Shown: in pieces, positions 38,801-50,899 of the stretch
Layout of the letters: the number at the start of each line of letters is the position of its first letter
Numbering within the stretch: position 1 is the stretch's first letter
Assembly (NCBI RefSeq): GCF_910592395.1
Contig: NC_088314.1
Coordinates: 2,976,001-3,040,000 of the forward strand
Direction: 5' to 3'
Length of the DNA: 64,000 nt
Origin: Lineus longissimus
Taxonomy: Eukaryota > Nemertea > Pilidiophora > Heteronemertea > Lineidae
Notes under the pieces: model-generated
Databases searched by the model: none
What the model was told of the DNA's origin: nothing
What the model saw: only the letters and a program-made list of their open reading frames with translations
Translations under genes and position numbers: made by a program

Positions 38801-41800
38801 TTGCATTATGAGGTGAGTTCTTTTGGCTGGGTTGGTCAGAGATATTTGAAGTTTCGAAATTTGGGGGATGTTTTTTATGACAGTCTGGGGCGGTTAAGTG
38901 TAAAATGGTGTTAATGAAACTTCTACCCACAGAAGTTATGATATGCAGTTGAAGTCTTGATTAATATGTAAGCAATATGTGCCATAGTTTTACTGTACGC
39001 TAATACTGAAAACCAATATGTCATATATCTCCAGGATCAAGACTTGCCTGTGATGAACATAGAGTGTGTGGAGAATCTGACAGATCCAGTCATGCGCTTG
39101 GTTCTGAAAGACTATTCAGTCTGGCTCACTAAGGTATGTGCTGTTGCCAAGAATGCAGAATTCATTTGAATGATAATGCCTGTAGCTTTTAAATGTGCTT
39201 TATGCTGACCAGGACCTTATGTTTGTTCACTGGACCACGACACCACCCTCCTTGAGTGAGATTAATGAACTAGAGCCTCTTATCAGCAAAGTTTCCTGTT
39301 TCAATTCAGTATTTAGTTTTCCTATACAGCCAGACCTTGAATTGTTTGAATCATTTTGTTCCAGGATCCTTTTACACATGAGTCGCTCCTCATTGACCAG
39401 CAAGACTTGCGGCTGACCAAGGCAGAGAAGAAGCTTGCCCGCCAGAGCTATGAGAGAGAGAAGAAGATGAGTTTATCCAGTTACCAGCGACCATCATATC
39501 AGGCCTACTACCCGAAGCCCGGCGAGATGGCTGGTGCATCCAACTCTTACAGGAGTGGGATGCCAAGAACACTGTAAGTTCATTTGTAAAACTTGGAGCA
39601 GGGGTTTTGAAATTGGCCAACAGCAGCAGATCTGTTAACATGCTCTTACTCTCGGTTTTAGGTCGTTGGCGACATCACTGCCAAACCCTGGTAGTTTACC
39701 TCCTCCTCAATCCATGGCTACTCCAGTACCAATGACTCTGAAGAAAGGGACCCCTGGATTTGGCAAGGGTTTTGATCTCAGCACTGGTCATAGTATGAAC
39801 CATACAGGCGTGACGGTCAATCAAGTTATAACAACCACAGGTAGGTGAAGCCATCGTACTTTTTGTGACCTAATTTGTTTAAAACAATGAATCTCACTGG
39901 CAGGAAAATAAGTATTTTCTTCCATTTTGCAGAAATTGTTGTCCCTGCCACTACCACCAGCACAGATACAACTCCACAGATCAAAATACCACCAGGAAAA
40001 CAGATCCTAGTAATCAAGACACAGAAAGGTGTTTACATCCGTACACCAGAGGGGAAGATCTTTGCTGTGAGAGGGGGAGGTGGACCTGGTGCACGCAGTG
40101 CCACTGCCTCAAAACCGCTTGGAATGGAAGTGACCACAGTAACGGGAACAACGTCGACAGCGACTGTTTCAACAGCGAACAGCAACAGCAATGCCGATAG
40201 CATGACTGGTAAGCACACTTGTCAGTGGTTCTATGTAAAAAGTGTAAAATGGCGCTTCCTTTGGTCAGCATGCATAAAGTTACTTTCTTTTTGCATTTGA
40301 GAGTACTAGGAGGACCAACCTGCCATCTGCCATATAGTGGCTGGATTCATCTTCCAGGTTCTTCCGCCAACGAAACAGGAATGCCTTTTGTCCACACTAA
40401 AAATACATTGATTAAATTGAACACCCAGTATCAGGTACCCTTTCTAGTAAATCAGGTATCCATCCTTCCCTTTCGTCATTTCAGGTTTCGACTCCAGATC
40501 ATCAGGATCCCCACGTGTTCCATCTTCAGTTTTAGACCTGATGGATGGTTCATCCCAAGACTCCATGTCCTCTTCCACAGCAAGCGGTATGACCGGCCTC
40601 CTACGATCTGCTCTTATGAAAGGTCGCCAAGAAGCTGCTAGTCATCCACCTGGCCCCTCCGTTCAACCATCAGTCGCACCATCACCGCTGACAGCACAGT
40701 TTTCATCGTTATCCACGAGCAGCCATCATGCGTCCCCTGTGCCATTTACGCAAGGTGCAACGATGCCGCACCAAAGCAGCCACCAGGCGTCGCCAGTTCC
40801 GTTTACACAAAGTCATAGTAGATTTGGAGCTAGTCCGATGGAGAGTCTTGTATCAATGGCTACAAGCAAATCGCAGAAACTTCCCACAAGTGAGGAAGGT
40901 GAAAGTGCGGGACAAGAAAGTGAGCAAACAATGTCTGGTACCAAGATCGGGTCAATGAACGTACCAGGGTACAACTCCATGATAGATTATCAGAGTCCGA
41001 CATATCCTGGTTCTTCTCAGAGACTACCAACCACAACCACCAGCACCTTTGTTGAACCCAAGCTATCATCACAGCTGAGTGGTTGTGGAATGCCAAAGAA
41101 GCTTGTCGATCCTTACAAAATGCCTGTGTCTGGTAGAAAGCACGAGTCCAGTCACTCAGTGGCAGATTTGTTGAATACAAACCGCCGTAGTGCACCAGAT
41201 GATGATCTCATGAAATCTGGCTATGATGAGACAATGGAGGATTATGATTCAGGCGACTCATCCGGGATGTCTGGTTTGTTTCCAGATGTTGATTTTGACA
41301 CGCCTATGCCAGGTGTTGCGCAGGCTTTACCAGCTTCGACATCAGGTCCACTTGGGGTTAAGCAGATGCATGGAAGCAGGCTTCCAGTACCTCAGCAAAT
41401 TCAGCGCCAGATGTTTGATCACCAGGCTGTTGGGAGAGGAAGAGGAATGATCAGATCTCATGTTGGTTCAGCTCCTAACAGAAAAGAAGAGGCAGGGATG
41501 TCATCACTGCGAGCTGTACAAAGTGATCCTCCCTTGGGAACTATGAGCATGGACGAATCTGGACCACGTCTTGGTATTGCTGACTACCAACGAGCTGTGA
41601 CCAAGCCTGCTGCTGGAAAAGTTCTCATGGGCAGAGGAGAGAGCAGGATGGCCTTCCAAGGTTCACATCAAGGGGCTGACACCATGGAAGAGTCCAGCGG
41701 ACCCCCATTGAGCATTGCTGATTATCAACGTGGCCACAAGTGGGCAGGTAGCAGTAGTGGTACCACACAAGCTCTTGGAGGAGGTCTACAGAGGCCTGGT

Positions 41801-44800
41801 ACAGAGAAGATGGACGAACCAGTGCCACCACTTACCGTAGCTGACTATCAACGACTTCTGACGCAGACTGATAAGGGCACCAAGCCTTACAGTGGAGGCA
41901 ATCTTGATGGAAAACACGAGTCTGGTGTGTCTTCGCTTGGTTGTCTGCAAAGCCCAGGATCGGAAAGCATGGAGGATTCTGGTTCACCGCTTAGCATAGC
42001 AGACTATCAAAGACTTATCAACCGAACAGCAGACAACAAGCCCAATGTAGGAGCTGATGCCAACAGAAAACAGGAGTATGGTATGTCATCACTTAGTTCT
42101 CTGCGGGCAACCCCAAGCCCGGGGTCTGAAAGCATGGAAGACTCTGGCCCACCTCTCAGCATCGCTGATTATCAGAGACTTGTCAGCCAAACAGCCAAGA
42201 GCAGTGTTCCCAAGACTAATATGGGTACAAATAGAAAAGAGGAATCAGGGATACTACCTCCCAGTTCTCAGCAAGAAACCCAAAGCCCTGGGTCTGAGAG
42301 CATGGAAGATTCAGGTTCACCACTTGGCATTGCGGACTATCAGCGACTTCTATCCAGAACAGCCAGCAGCATTGGTGCCAAGGCTGATATTGGTACTGAA
42401 TCGGACAAGAAAGATGACTACGGGATGCCTCCTGTTGGTTCTCTGCGAGAGATACAAAGCCCAGGATCAGAAAGCATGGATTCAGGCCCACCACTAAGCA
42501 TTGCTGACTATCAACGACTTATCGACCGCACCGCTGCTGATAAAGGCACCAAGCCTAATATAGGGAGAGATCCGAATAGAAAACAAGAGTCTGGAATAAA
42601 GCCTCGCCATTCTGTGCAAAAGACCCAATGCCTGGCATCTGAACTCTTGGACGATTCTGGGCCACCACTTGGTATAACAGACTACCAACAACTTCTCAAG
42701 CACAGTGCTGACAATGCTGGTACAAGGCCTAATAAGGGAGGTCCTCCAAATAGGAGTCGGGAATCTGGGTTGTCGTCGCTGGGTTCACTACTTGACACGC
42801 AGAGTCCTGAGTCAGAGAGAATGGAAGATTCCGGCCCACCGCTGAGCATAGCTGACTATCAGAGACTTCTAACCAAAACAGCAGACACTACAAGTGCCAA
42901 GGCTTATGTTGGGACAGATTCAAACAGGACACAGAAAGCTGGGGTGTCCTCTCTTGGGCCTCTCCCAGATAATCCTAGTCCAAGATCAGATACTATGGAG
43001 GATACGGGGCCACCCCTCAGCATTGCTGATTATCAGCGACTAATTGACCAAACAGAAGCCAGTGCCAGGTGTGCAGTCGGCAGAGAATCTCAGATGTCCC
43101 AATTTCGCAACCCAGGTACTGCTGCTGGCAACGTTGGAATGGAAAATTTTGGGCAACCATCGAGTGGCCCCAAGTTCCATCGGTCTATTTCGCATCCAGC
43201 GCCTAGTTTGGCAACCAGCTCTCAAATTAGTACTGATCAGAACAGGATGGATGGGACAAGGTTGTCATCAGTGGTTGATCCAATTCCAGCATCTGGAAGC
43301 TTGGAAGATTCTGGACCACCTCTCAGTATAGCAGATTATCAACGTGCTCTGTCGAGAACATTAGATTCAAACCCGATGAACAGAGCTGGTGATAACGTTA
43401 GTATTGATATGAATATTAACTTAAGGCCACCTGCTCCAGTTCAAGCTATCAATGTCACCTCGAAAAAAAAAGGAAAGGCAAACCCACCTCTTGGAGCATC
43501 CGCACCAAAAAACGGCAAAAAACGTGGCCCGAAACCTGGATCAACAAGGAAGAAGGCCACCAAGAAGAACCCTGATGTGTCTCAACCTGCTTTTGGAGGT
43601 CAAATGGGTTTACAACAAAACCAGCAGGGTCCGGTGATGTCACAAGTTTCTATGAATATGAGAATGAGACATCCATTCATGGGAAATCAGCCAGGACTTT
43701 CTCACTCGTTGTCAGATTCTGGGCAGGTTGAGACAAACTATGGTCGAGCTGGCCCAAGGCCCATAGGCAGGGACCATGGCTCTGTTATGTCATTTGGATA
43801 CCAGGGATCTCATGGTCAAATTGATCAAGACAATTTTGGTGAAGGAATGAATATGCCAGCTGTGAGCCAATCGCCATCGTTGGATAGAATGTTTGATTCT
43901 GATTCGAATAGTGGACAGGACCAGAACCAGAGTTTGATGATGGATTATTTGGGAAAGAGAGCAGCAAACTCTCCGCTGAATCAAGATGGGCAGGGTTTGG
44001 GTACCTCTCATTTAGGTATGGCACGTGGTAATCTAGTTACCAACATGCGTTCATCCATGGATATGGACATGGTTAGAAACTATTCCAATCCGCAAAAACA
44101 AGAGAATTTTGATATAATTCAGCAACTATATCAAAATGATTCATTGTCGAAGTCTTCAGATTTGTTCCCTGGAGAGGACACCCTGCAGTCTAATGAACTT
44201 GCAAACTTTCTTTCAAAGGAGAACATGGTCTCTTCAAGTGCTACTCATCGCCCTTCAAATGAGCTTTCTGGTTTGTATTCATCACCAAGTACGGCAACTA
44301 CATCAAGTAGTATGTCAATGGGTTCATCTGGGAGGCAGGATTCTAGTGGAAGGTTGTCTTCCAGACTGGGAAATGATTCTCGTAACAGACTGCCAGGAGT
44401 GGGTGCAGATTCTCGAGGGCGAATGGCCGGTTACATGGGAGCTGAATCTGGGAACATGCTCCCAGATTCTAGTCATAGGATCACAAGTTCTGGTTCTGGA
44501 GGAAACGTAAGTGGACTTGGTTATGGTGTGAGTGTGAAACAGGAAGACTCGAGAGGTAGACTTTCTGGAATGGGTAATTCCAGTGGTAGGCTACCAGGAA
44601 TGGGAAGTCCAGGTAGTAGGCTACCAGGAATGAGCAACTTTAGTCATGGATTTAGTAACACAGGAATGATGAACAACTATAGTGATATATCTGGAATGTC
44701 AGGCAATTCTGGTGATGGTATGTCCGGGCTAGGAGATTCGAATAACCCATACACTGGTATGAGCGATTCAAACAATCTAACTGGCTACCAAGACTCAAAT

Positions 44801-45223
44801 AATAGATTAGGAGTTGGGGAATCAAATACTAGACATTCAGGACTAAATGACACAGTTTATTCACAGTCACAGTCAGACTTCGGTGCCAGCCAATCATATC
44901 TAGATCAAATGACCACCAGATCAACTGGGCAGGAATACGCTAGCATGTCTAGTCAACCTCAGTCAAGTCCAGGGACTCTGCCAAGTTTTAATAGTAGTTA
45001 CATGCAGTCTGCATCAGAAATGAACATGTCACAGCCATGGATGGGGTCCACAATGGGCTACGAGAGTTCATACGGTGTTCAGAATACAGATGTGTACAGG
45101 GTACCTCAGGGGGCTTCACTTCAGGAGAACATGAACTGGTCCAACTACAACTTTCCAAATCAAACCACGCAGGGAAATCCCTCACAGTCCTTGATGTCTG
45201 GGAGTATGGAGAAGAATGCCTAG
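32574..45223 (+). CDS. RAD54L2: ARIP4/RAD54L2-like SNF2 helicase, 17 exons, 2923 aa
   Basis: Exons: 32574-33496, 34019-34152, 34555-34659, 35045-35271, 35582-35924, 36095-36259, 36525-36867, 37093-37270, 37456-37710, 37821-37939, 38073-38270, 38533-38812, 39035-39133, 39365-39573, 39662-39840, 39933-40208, 40485-45223. All are GT-AG and the joined frame is 8772 nt. The nuclear ATPase core follows ARIP4 closely: GLGKT (496-500), DEGH (649-652), LTGYPLQNN, and the arginine-finger motif [11 protein letters not shown] (1025-1035). ARIP4 proteins are DNA-dependent ATPases that act as chromatin remodellers and nuclear-receptor coregulators. The N-terminus is acidic with a 12-Asp run, then strongly basic (a likely nuclear signal). 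An AT-hook-like PRGRKKK lies near 850-856. Vertebrate ARIP4 is about 1470 aa. The excess here is the last exon, with 11 tandem motifs (residues ~1700-2300), a second KKRGPKPG hook-like segment (~2355), and a Gly/Ser/Met/Asn-rich tail. The start has context cacATGG, just after a leader acceptor. A tiny uORF (ATG GTT TAA, 32550-32558) precedes it. Confidence 0.93.
32806..32844 (+). repeat. (GAT)n coding microsatellite in ARIP4 exon 1
   Basis: A run of GAT/GAC codons encodes about 12 consecutive aspartates inside the acidic N-terminal region. It is likely length-variable. Confidence 0.85.
41549..43360 (+). repeat. Eleven tandem protein repeats in the ARIP4 tail
   Basis: Motifs of the form (M/L)(E/D)[14 protein letters not shown] begin at 41549, 41684, 41810, 41969, 42134, 42302, 42476, 42647, 42821, 42995 and 43301. 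Spacing is 126-174 nt (42-58 aa), except the last at 306 nt. All are in one frame. The full module adds a preceding NRK-x-E-S-G-x-SSLGSL and QSPGSES stretch and a following basic/Thr stretch (RTA..). Copies 3-10 are the most regular. The first two and the last diverge. Codons differ between copies, so the repeats are kept as protein and are not a recent DNA satellite. Confidence 0.9.
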
Positions 45224-47081
45224 TTGGTCTCTTTCCTGGAAAGACTAGTTGTGGTTTCTGTTACCAAATGCAGGGCAATGATATAGTCGTAGAACTACTT
45301 CATTACCAACCAGTGCAAATCATGTGTACATCTTACATTTCGTCATGTAGTATTGACAGTTTGTGCAAATTGAGTTCTCGGCAGTGCTTGTGTTTTCTTC
45401 ATCACATTCTGAACAAATGTTACTTTTTCAATCATTGCCAAATCACAAACCGTGCTAGGTTGTGTACTATCTTTAAGGTTACTGTAAACCCCAAATCTGG
45501 TAATTGGTGTATCAAAATTGCTGTGAACAAAATGTTTTTTAGGGTAGGGAGGTTTCATTAGAGGTTTACATTAAATGGATCACATGCCCTTAAGTTTGAT
45601 GATTGGGAAAAGGCATTTGTTCACAGGTTGGGTAGCCATCAGTACCTTCTACCCAGCCAGGAGCACCTCCCCTTTGTAAATATTGCAATATTTTCTTTTA
45701 GTTTGAAATTTGATTTGCAGCTACAATTCATTTTCAGTGCATAATTTGCAAACACATATGTATGATCAAGCTTTTGAAATTGATTGACAACTTTTTTCTC
45801 CTTGTCATTTTTTTTATATCTGTGAGTTGATCCAATGCCCAAAGGTAAAAACAAGGACTACTGTTTGTTGCCTGGTAAGTTTGGGTTGGTTTTCTACTCA
45901 ATTTGTGTTTGGTCTCAAGATCAGCCCAGAGAAATAGTTCCCGGTGAGAATCAAGGGGGCCTTCCAGCTTGCTGAGCTGGCCAGGAAAAAGTGTTGTTGG
46001 AAGGCCTGCCTTGAATACATAAGATAAGATTCTCGGTCAGCTAGGGAACTGAATTCTCCAGGTGAAGAGGGTTCAACCTATACCTCTCACAAGTGTTGTG
46101 AAAAGTCCAATCTTATTTGTACATTGTGTGTTCAGATCGTCTATAGTAGTCGCCTTGCATGATATGATGTATTCATACAAGAAGTTATGTGTATATGATG
46201 AATGTATGTATGTGAAGTGAAATTAAGTTTTGGGTCAGTCACACTCCACATGTTCAGGGTTTTGGAAATAACATGTACTTGACAGTGAGGCGGAGCCCTT
46301 TTTTGCAATGCAGCCTTTTGGAATTAGGGATTTATAAACCAGGTTTTGGAGAAAAGTTGGCATGGTTGTACATGTACTGTTAGGGGAAAAGGAAAATGAC
46401 CTGACATTTATATTATCTACATTAAATGACCTGAGCAAAAAAAAGATGTTCCGAGTATAAAGGATTATTTTTTAAAGGTGGCCAATGTTCTTGTATTGAA
46501 AGGTTTTCAAACTTCAAATAGTTGGCCGACTTTCTTTGTATTCGTTTTGGTGCCTGTTGGATCTCCTTTCTTTGCTGGAAGCTTTGTGGAATATTTCAAA
46601 AAAAATTCAAATGATCCAATTGAAGATTTTGCAAATGCAATGGAACGTCCTTTAGTGGAACCTCTACTTGTTTTGATCCCAAGTTGGTCACTTCATGGAG
46701 GTATTATTACCATTCAATTTGACATCTGACATATTACTCCAGAAATAATATTATTCCTATGGAAATAAATACGATGTATAATACTGCTGCCTGGTTAGAT
46801 AATGTAGGCCTACATTATGTTGTGTATACTATCTGGACACTGCAATGTGTATAGATATTAGAATTAGATGTCTGAGGTGGAGTTGTCTGTTAGGTTTGAT
46901 ATTCTTAATGACCACCTGAATACCTTGTGGCATCTTTGGGACAGAGGCCTCTGATAAGACATGTACTGTGCTCCTGTCTGCCAAGTGTCTTCATATCAGA
47001 ATATCAAAATTAACTGAAATGATTTGCCCCGTAAGGGATCAGTATTGAGTGTTGTAAATAAACTAAAAATTTCTCAATAAA
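45224..47081 (+). other. ARIP4 3' UTR and polyadenylation region
   Basis: Non-coding AT-rich sequence after the stop codon. The likely poly(A) signal AATAAA is at 47076-47081, and another lies about 20 nt upstream. The 83-codon frame at 46478-46729 has no recognisable features and is treated as chance. Confidence 0.45.
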
Positions 47082-47344
47082 ACATCAAAAGAAACAAGTG
47101 TTCCTTTATCTCGATCTGTAACCTTGAAAGCCAGCATGCATCCATATTTACCCATGCAGTTTAACTGGGCTTATTATAAACTGTGAGATGCGCAATGCGA
47201 AATCACAAGATATCAACCTCGGTGGAGTGCCATGCGCCACAGGCACAGAGTGACACATCAATTTTTAATTGGTCTCTGGTTCCTCATCGAGGCCCTCGAG
47301 CCTTGGATCCACTCCGCCATCCTGGACTCCGTTATACCAACGGT

Positions 47345-47366
47345 GGGGGGGGGGGGGGGGGGGGGG
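47345..47366 (+). repeat. Poly-G tract (22 G)
   Basis: Uninterrupted run of 22 G. Related tracts occur at 1845-1856 (12 C), about 2217-2228 (12 C), 48189-48201 (13 C), 48422-48440 (19 C) and 50094-50112 (19 G). Lengths of such runs are prone to sequencing error. Confidence 0.85.
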
Positions 47367-47781
47367 CGGTAACGGTCCAATTAACTCAGATGGTTCAGAA
47401 TGCTGGTTCCAGTGGCTGCGCTTGTGTCGAGTTAGCACCAAATTTCTATACCCAAATCAAGCTAGCCCCATATTTCCAGCACCAAGTTTACTCGGGTCTT
47501 ACTCGAACTCACTCGGGTAAAGTGTCAAGCTAGCACTAAATTTCCAGCCCCATTTTTGGAGTTTTTGCGTTAAAAAAACAGAAAAAAACAATAAAAAAAT
47601 AAAAACACCACCATCGGGATTCGAACTCGCGCCCATCATGAACATCGGACTTTCATAAACTCTCCAAAAGACATAGTCTAAGCGGCGAATTTTACGTCAC
47701 AAGCTTCCTTCCATCTGATTGGTTGAAAGTTTTATCGATGTACACTGTGTTGTACGAAAGGTTCTGGAAAAAATATTCCGC

Positions 47782-47913
47782 GTACGGTCGGGGACGATGC
47801 CCCGCATAGCCTCATACCACTCTCGTTCCTAGGTGTGACCCGAATTTTTCAAAAATATTTTTAAAGTAAATTTGGTGGTATGAGGCTATGTGGGGCATCG
47901 TCCCCGACCGTAC
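47782..47913. repeat. Long hairpin with 39-bp arms
   Basis: 47782-47820 and 47875-47913 are reverse complements at 38 of 39 positions, with a 54-bp spacer. The arms start GTACGGTCGGGGACGATG. It may be a small foldback element or an end of the surrounding composite. Confidence 0.85.
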
Positions 47914-48013
47914 ACATGTGGTTTTTAGCAAGATCCGATGACGACGCAGACATTGCACAATTTTGTGACGTTGCACCACACACGATTTTATGACGTTGTA
48001 CACCTCGTGTATG

Positions 48014-49062
48014 GGCTTGTGGTATTCGACTCGAGGACTCGACGACGCGATGGCTCGATGACGCGATCGTTGCTATGGATTTTGCTAAAATACGGAATCC
48101 CATGATCCTGGTCTCCGGGCTACCGCTGCAACAGCAGAGGTTTAAGCTCGGCCTTCACATACCCAGCTACGGTATGTGGAAGGATGTGCCCCCCCCCCCC
48201 CAGCCATGGCCACTGAAGATTGGTCCCCGCGATTGATTTTGATATTTAAAGGACTCGTGGAAGTTTCATAGCACGCAAAATGACCGGAGATTTAATTGAC
48301 AAACAAGCTTCTAGTGGCCAATGTCAGATGTCATGTGGTAGTCTGTCAAGAATCGGAATTTCGCATATGTACAGTTTTTTAGACTCAGTCGCTTAGTCCC
48401 TCTTCTGTCCCTTGACATCTGCCCCCCCCCCCCCCCCCCCTCCAATACATCAGCCCCTATACATGCTTTCCGAAATTGGTGGCTTGCATTGGAACTAACT
48501 TTTTCCCCTTGTCCGTCATTAAAGGCATTCAAGTGTGTTGGTCAACCATGACTATCTCCTTTGTCCCTCCACCACAGGCCTAGTTTCCCCTTATGACATC
48601 ACTATTTCGGACACTCAGCGCCCCATTTCTGGAAAGGTGTATAGGACATTTAATATTGCCGTGCTGAACGGATATCCAGAGCCAACCTTGTCTCCAGGAA
48701 ATCGCGTGTCATTTTAACATTGGAATTTCTGCTCGTAAAGAACCTGGGTAGGAGGTTGATCTGAACCAGCTATATTTAGGTGTATTAGCTGTATTGACGG
48801 TAAGATACCAGTGGCTTGTAAGCAACATGGCGCATGGTTTTATCAAAAATGCGAACTTGTAGGAAACGAAAAATGGTCGGATTAGATACGGTGAAAACAG
48901 CTGGAAAGGGGTTGGTAATGATCGGTTCTTTTTTATTTTCCTCCACTTATGATTCTATGTATAAATTACAGTCCAAGCAGTGATATTCTTTAAAAAGATT
49001 CCAACCGGATCGCGTCATCGAGTCATCGCGTCGTCGAGTCATCGAGTCGAATACCACAAGCC
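48014..49062. mobile_element. Non-autonomous DNA transposon with 55-bp TIRs and 8-bp TSD
   Basis: The termini 48014-48068 and 49008-49062 are inverted repeats matching at 53 of 55 bases. They begin GGCTTGTGGTATTCGACTCG. The element is flanked by the direct repeat CGTGTATG at 48006-48013 and 49063-49070, an 8-bp target-site duplication. The TIRs contain ACTCGA and GACGCGAT subrepeats. The interior has no transposase-like ORF. The duplication length fits hAT- or P-type integration, but the terminal bases are not typical hAT, so the superfamily is left open. Confidence 0.8.
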
Positions 49063-49978
49063 CGTGTATGCACGTGTATGCTCATCGTGCGGTAAAATAT
49101 GACAGCAACGGCTGCCGGTACTTTCGGTGTTTGCGCCTTGTAACTGGTAAGTTTGTTGAAAGAGCCATGTTTCAAGTGACATAAACTGTCCAAATAAAAC
49201 TTTCCCTTTTTACAAACTCTACAACAAAACTGAATGTCAGTATAAACAGCCCCTAATCAACTCATATAACCTTAAATCACTTTACATGTGCAGTATCGTG
49301 TGAGAGCTTCCACATTATTAAAGCCCTATGATCACCAGAGGAGAAAAACCATCCACCATTGCCACCCCAAACCCACAAATACAACCCTACAAGTCGAGAA
49401 CACCCTCCATATGGCCAAACTCACTGCTCCTTACTAAATAAGCTCAAATAACCAAACCCAGCTTGTTCCGAAAACTCTGGATTTGGGTATAGAAATTTGG
49501 GGCTAGCTTGACACAGCTGGCCTGAACCCACTGACGCGATTTGTCGCTTTGCAAAAATCGCTGGAATTGTTCGCTACGACAAGTCGCCGCGTGCCGAATT
49601 TCATAACCTGTTCCCACTAGGGCGTTATCTCTGACGATTGACATCGAGGTCGCAAAGAGTTCATTTAGACACCTCTCACAGACCATTTGAGACTTGTCTT
49701 CACACGACCCAGAATCCGATTTAGACGATATTCTCGTCTTAGTGAAAGGACATGGTTTTTTTTTCAGTGACGATGTTTATTTTTCATCTCGGACACCTGA
49801 CTTACTATCTCAGGCACCTAAGAAGATGGCCAACGTAGAGAATGATGAATAATATTTGAATCAGGATAGCGTACATCCATCCCGGCCTCGGAAAAGGCAT
49901 GTCTTAGATCTATTGGAGGGGACAAAGTGGGCTTCTGAGACCTCCAGACTAGCATTTGATTCACATGATCAAGAGGCG

Positions 49979-50270
49979 ATAGCTCCTGGGTGAGTTTACA
50001 GTAGGGACCAACACGTAGGATGGTAGCCGACTGATATGTCCCACTGGTGCTGCCACATTTAAGGTTAAGACAGCTCCTGGGTGAGTTTATAGTGGGGGGG
50101 GGGGGGGGGGGGCTGTCCTATATTGATATATCCAGCATGTGCTGCCATTTGAAGCCCAGACAGCTCCTGGCCGGGTGAGTTTACAGCAGGGGACTATGAA
50201 TATGACAGATCCAGCGGGTGCTGCCATTTGACGGTCGGACAGCTCCTGAGTGAATTTACAGTAAGGGCCT
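49979..50270. repeat. Degenerate tandem repeat, about 4 units of 70-95 bp
   Basis: Units begin with AGCTCCTGGGTGAGTTTACAGT or a close variant, at about 49979, 50070, 50160 and 50231, and most contain GTGCTGCCA. A 19-G run interrupts the second unit. Confidence 0.75.
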
Positions 50271-50485
50271 GTAATTCATTTTACCATAACAAAACATAAA
50301 TAACTTCAAAGAAGTACTTTCTTATTATGTTATACATTTTTACTTCATTATTTACATCATACATTTTACATTTTATAAACAATATTTGATTGTGAAAAAT
50401 GGGTGAGAAAAAGCAATTGCCTTTTCAGGGCATTCCCAGAAACTCACCCTTTTTATCACAGGTCAATGTTTTAAACCTTTCAAGC

Positions 50486-50599
50486 CATGTTGCGCGTTTT
50501 AATAGTAACAGTAGCTCGAATTGGGCACATTGTGCCCAATTCGAGCTGGGCACATTGTGCCCAATTCGAGCTACTGTTACTATTAAAACGCGCAACATG
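50486..50599. repeat. Near-perfect 114-bp palindrome
   Basis: The arms 50486-50537 and 50548-50599 are reverse complements at 51 of 52 positions around a 10-base centre. Each arm also contains its own small palindrome (GGGCACATTGTGCCC), and a 25-bp unit is directly repeated at the centre. It should extrude easily as a cruciform or fold as an RNA hairpin. Confidence 0.92.
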
Positions 50600-50899
50600 C
50601 TCACTGGCATGAGCCTCTGAGTTTTAAAATCTGATAACAAACTTTTCCCAATTATAGCAAACAACTGGGATCAAGTTTAAAACCAGTGATAAGATTGTAT
50701 TGCAGCTTCGCCATGGTTACCCAGGTGTGTTATCTTCCTGGAGATAAAGACCAGTGAGTGCCTAACCTTAGATACGTTGCGCCTACACCTACTGCACTCA
50801 CTAGTCTCAATCCTATCGCTAGGTGGCTGCTGATGACGGCACTAACTGCCAGTCATGAAATAAACTAATGGCCTAACCTACCTGTAATCTAGCTATAAT

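Larger units (their letters stand above)
47424..49514. repeat. Outer inverted repeat pair around the 47.4-49.5 kb block
   Basis: 47424-47458 and the reverse complement of 49480-49514 match at 32 of 35 positions (core CAAATTTCTATACCCAAATC). Related CAAGCTAGC motifs recur at about 47459 and 47522. The pair encloses a 39-bp-arm hairpin and a separate inverted-repeat element, so the block looks nested. Confidence 0.6.

Noticed and set aside
46478-46729. 83-codon ORF after the ARIP4 stop
   Set aside because: Lies in the presumed 3' UTR, no domain, no signal of coding composition.
47616-47629. tRNA B-box-like GGGATTCGAACTCG (minus strand)
   Set aside because: Flanking bases do not fold into a credible cloverleaf and no clear A box is found. 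At most a decayed tRNA-derived SINE.
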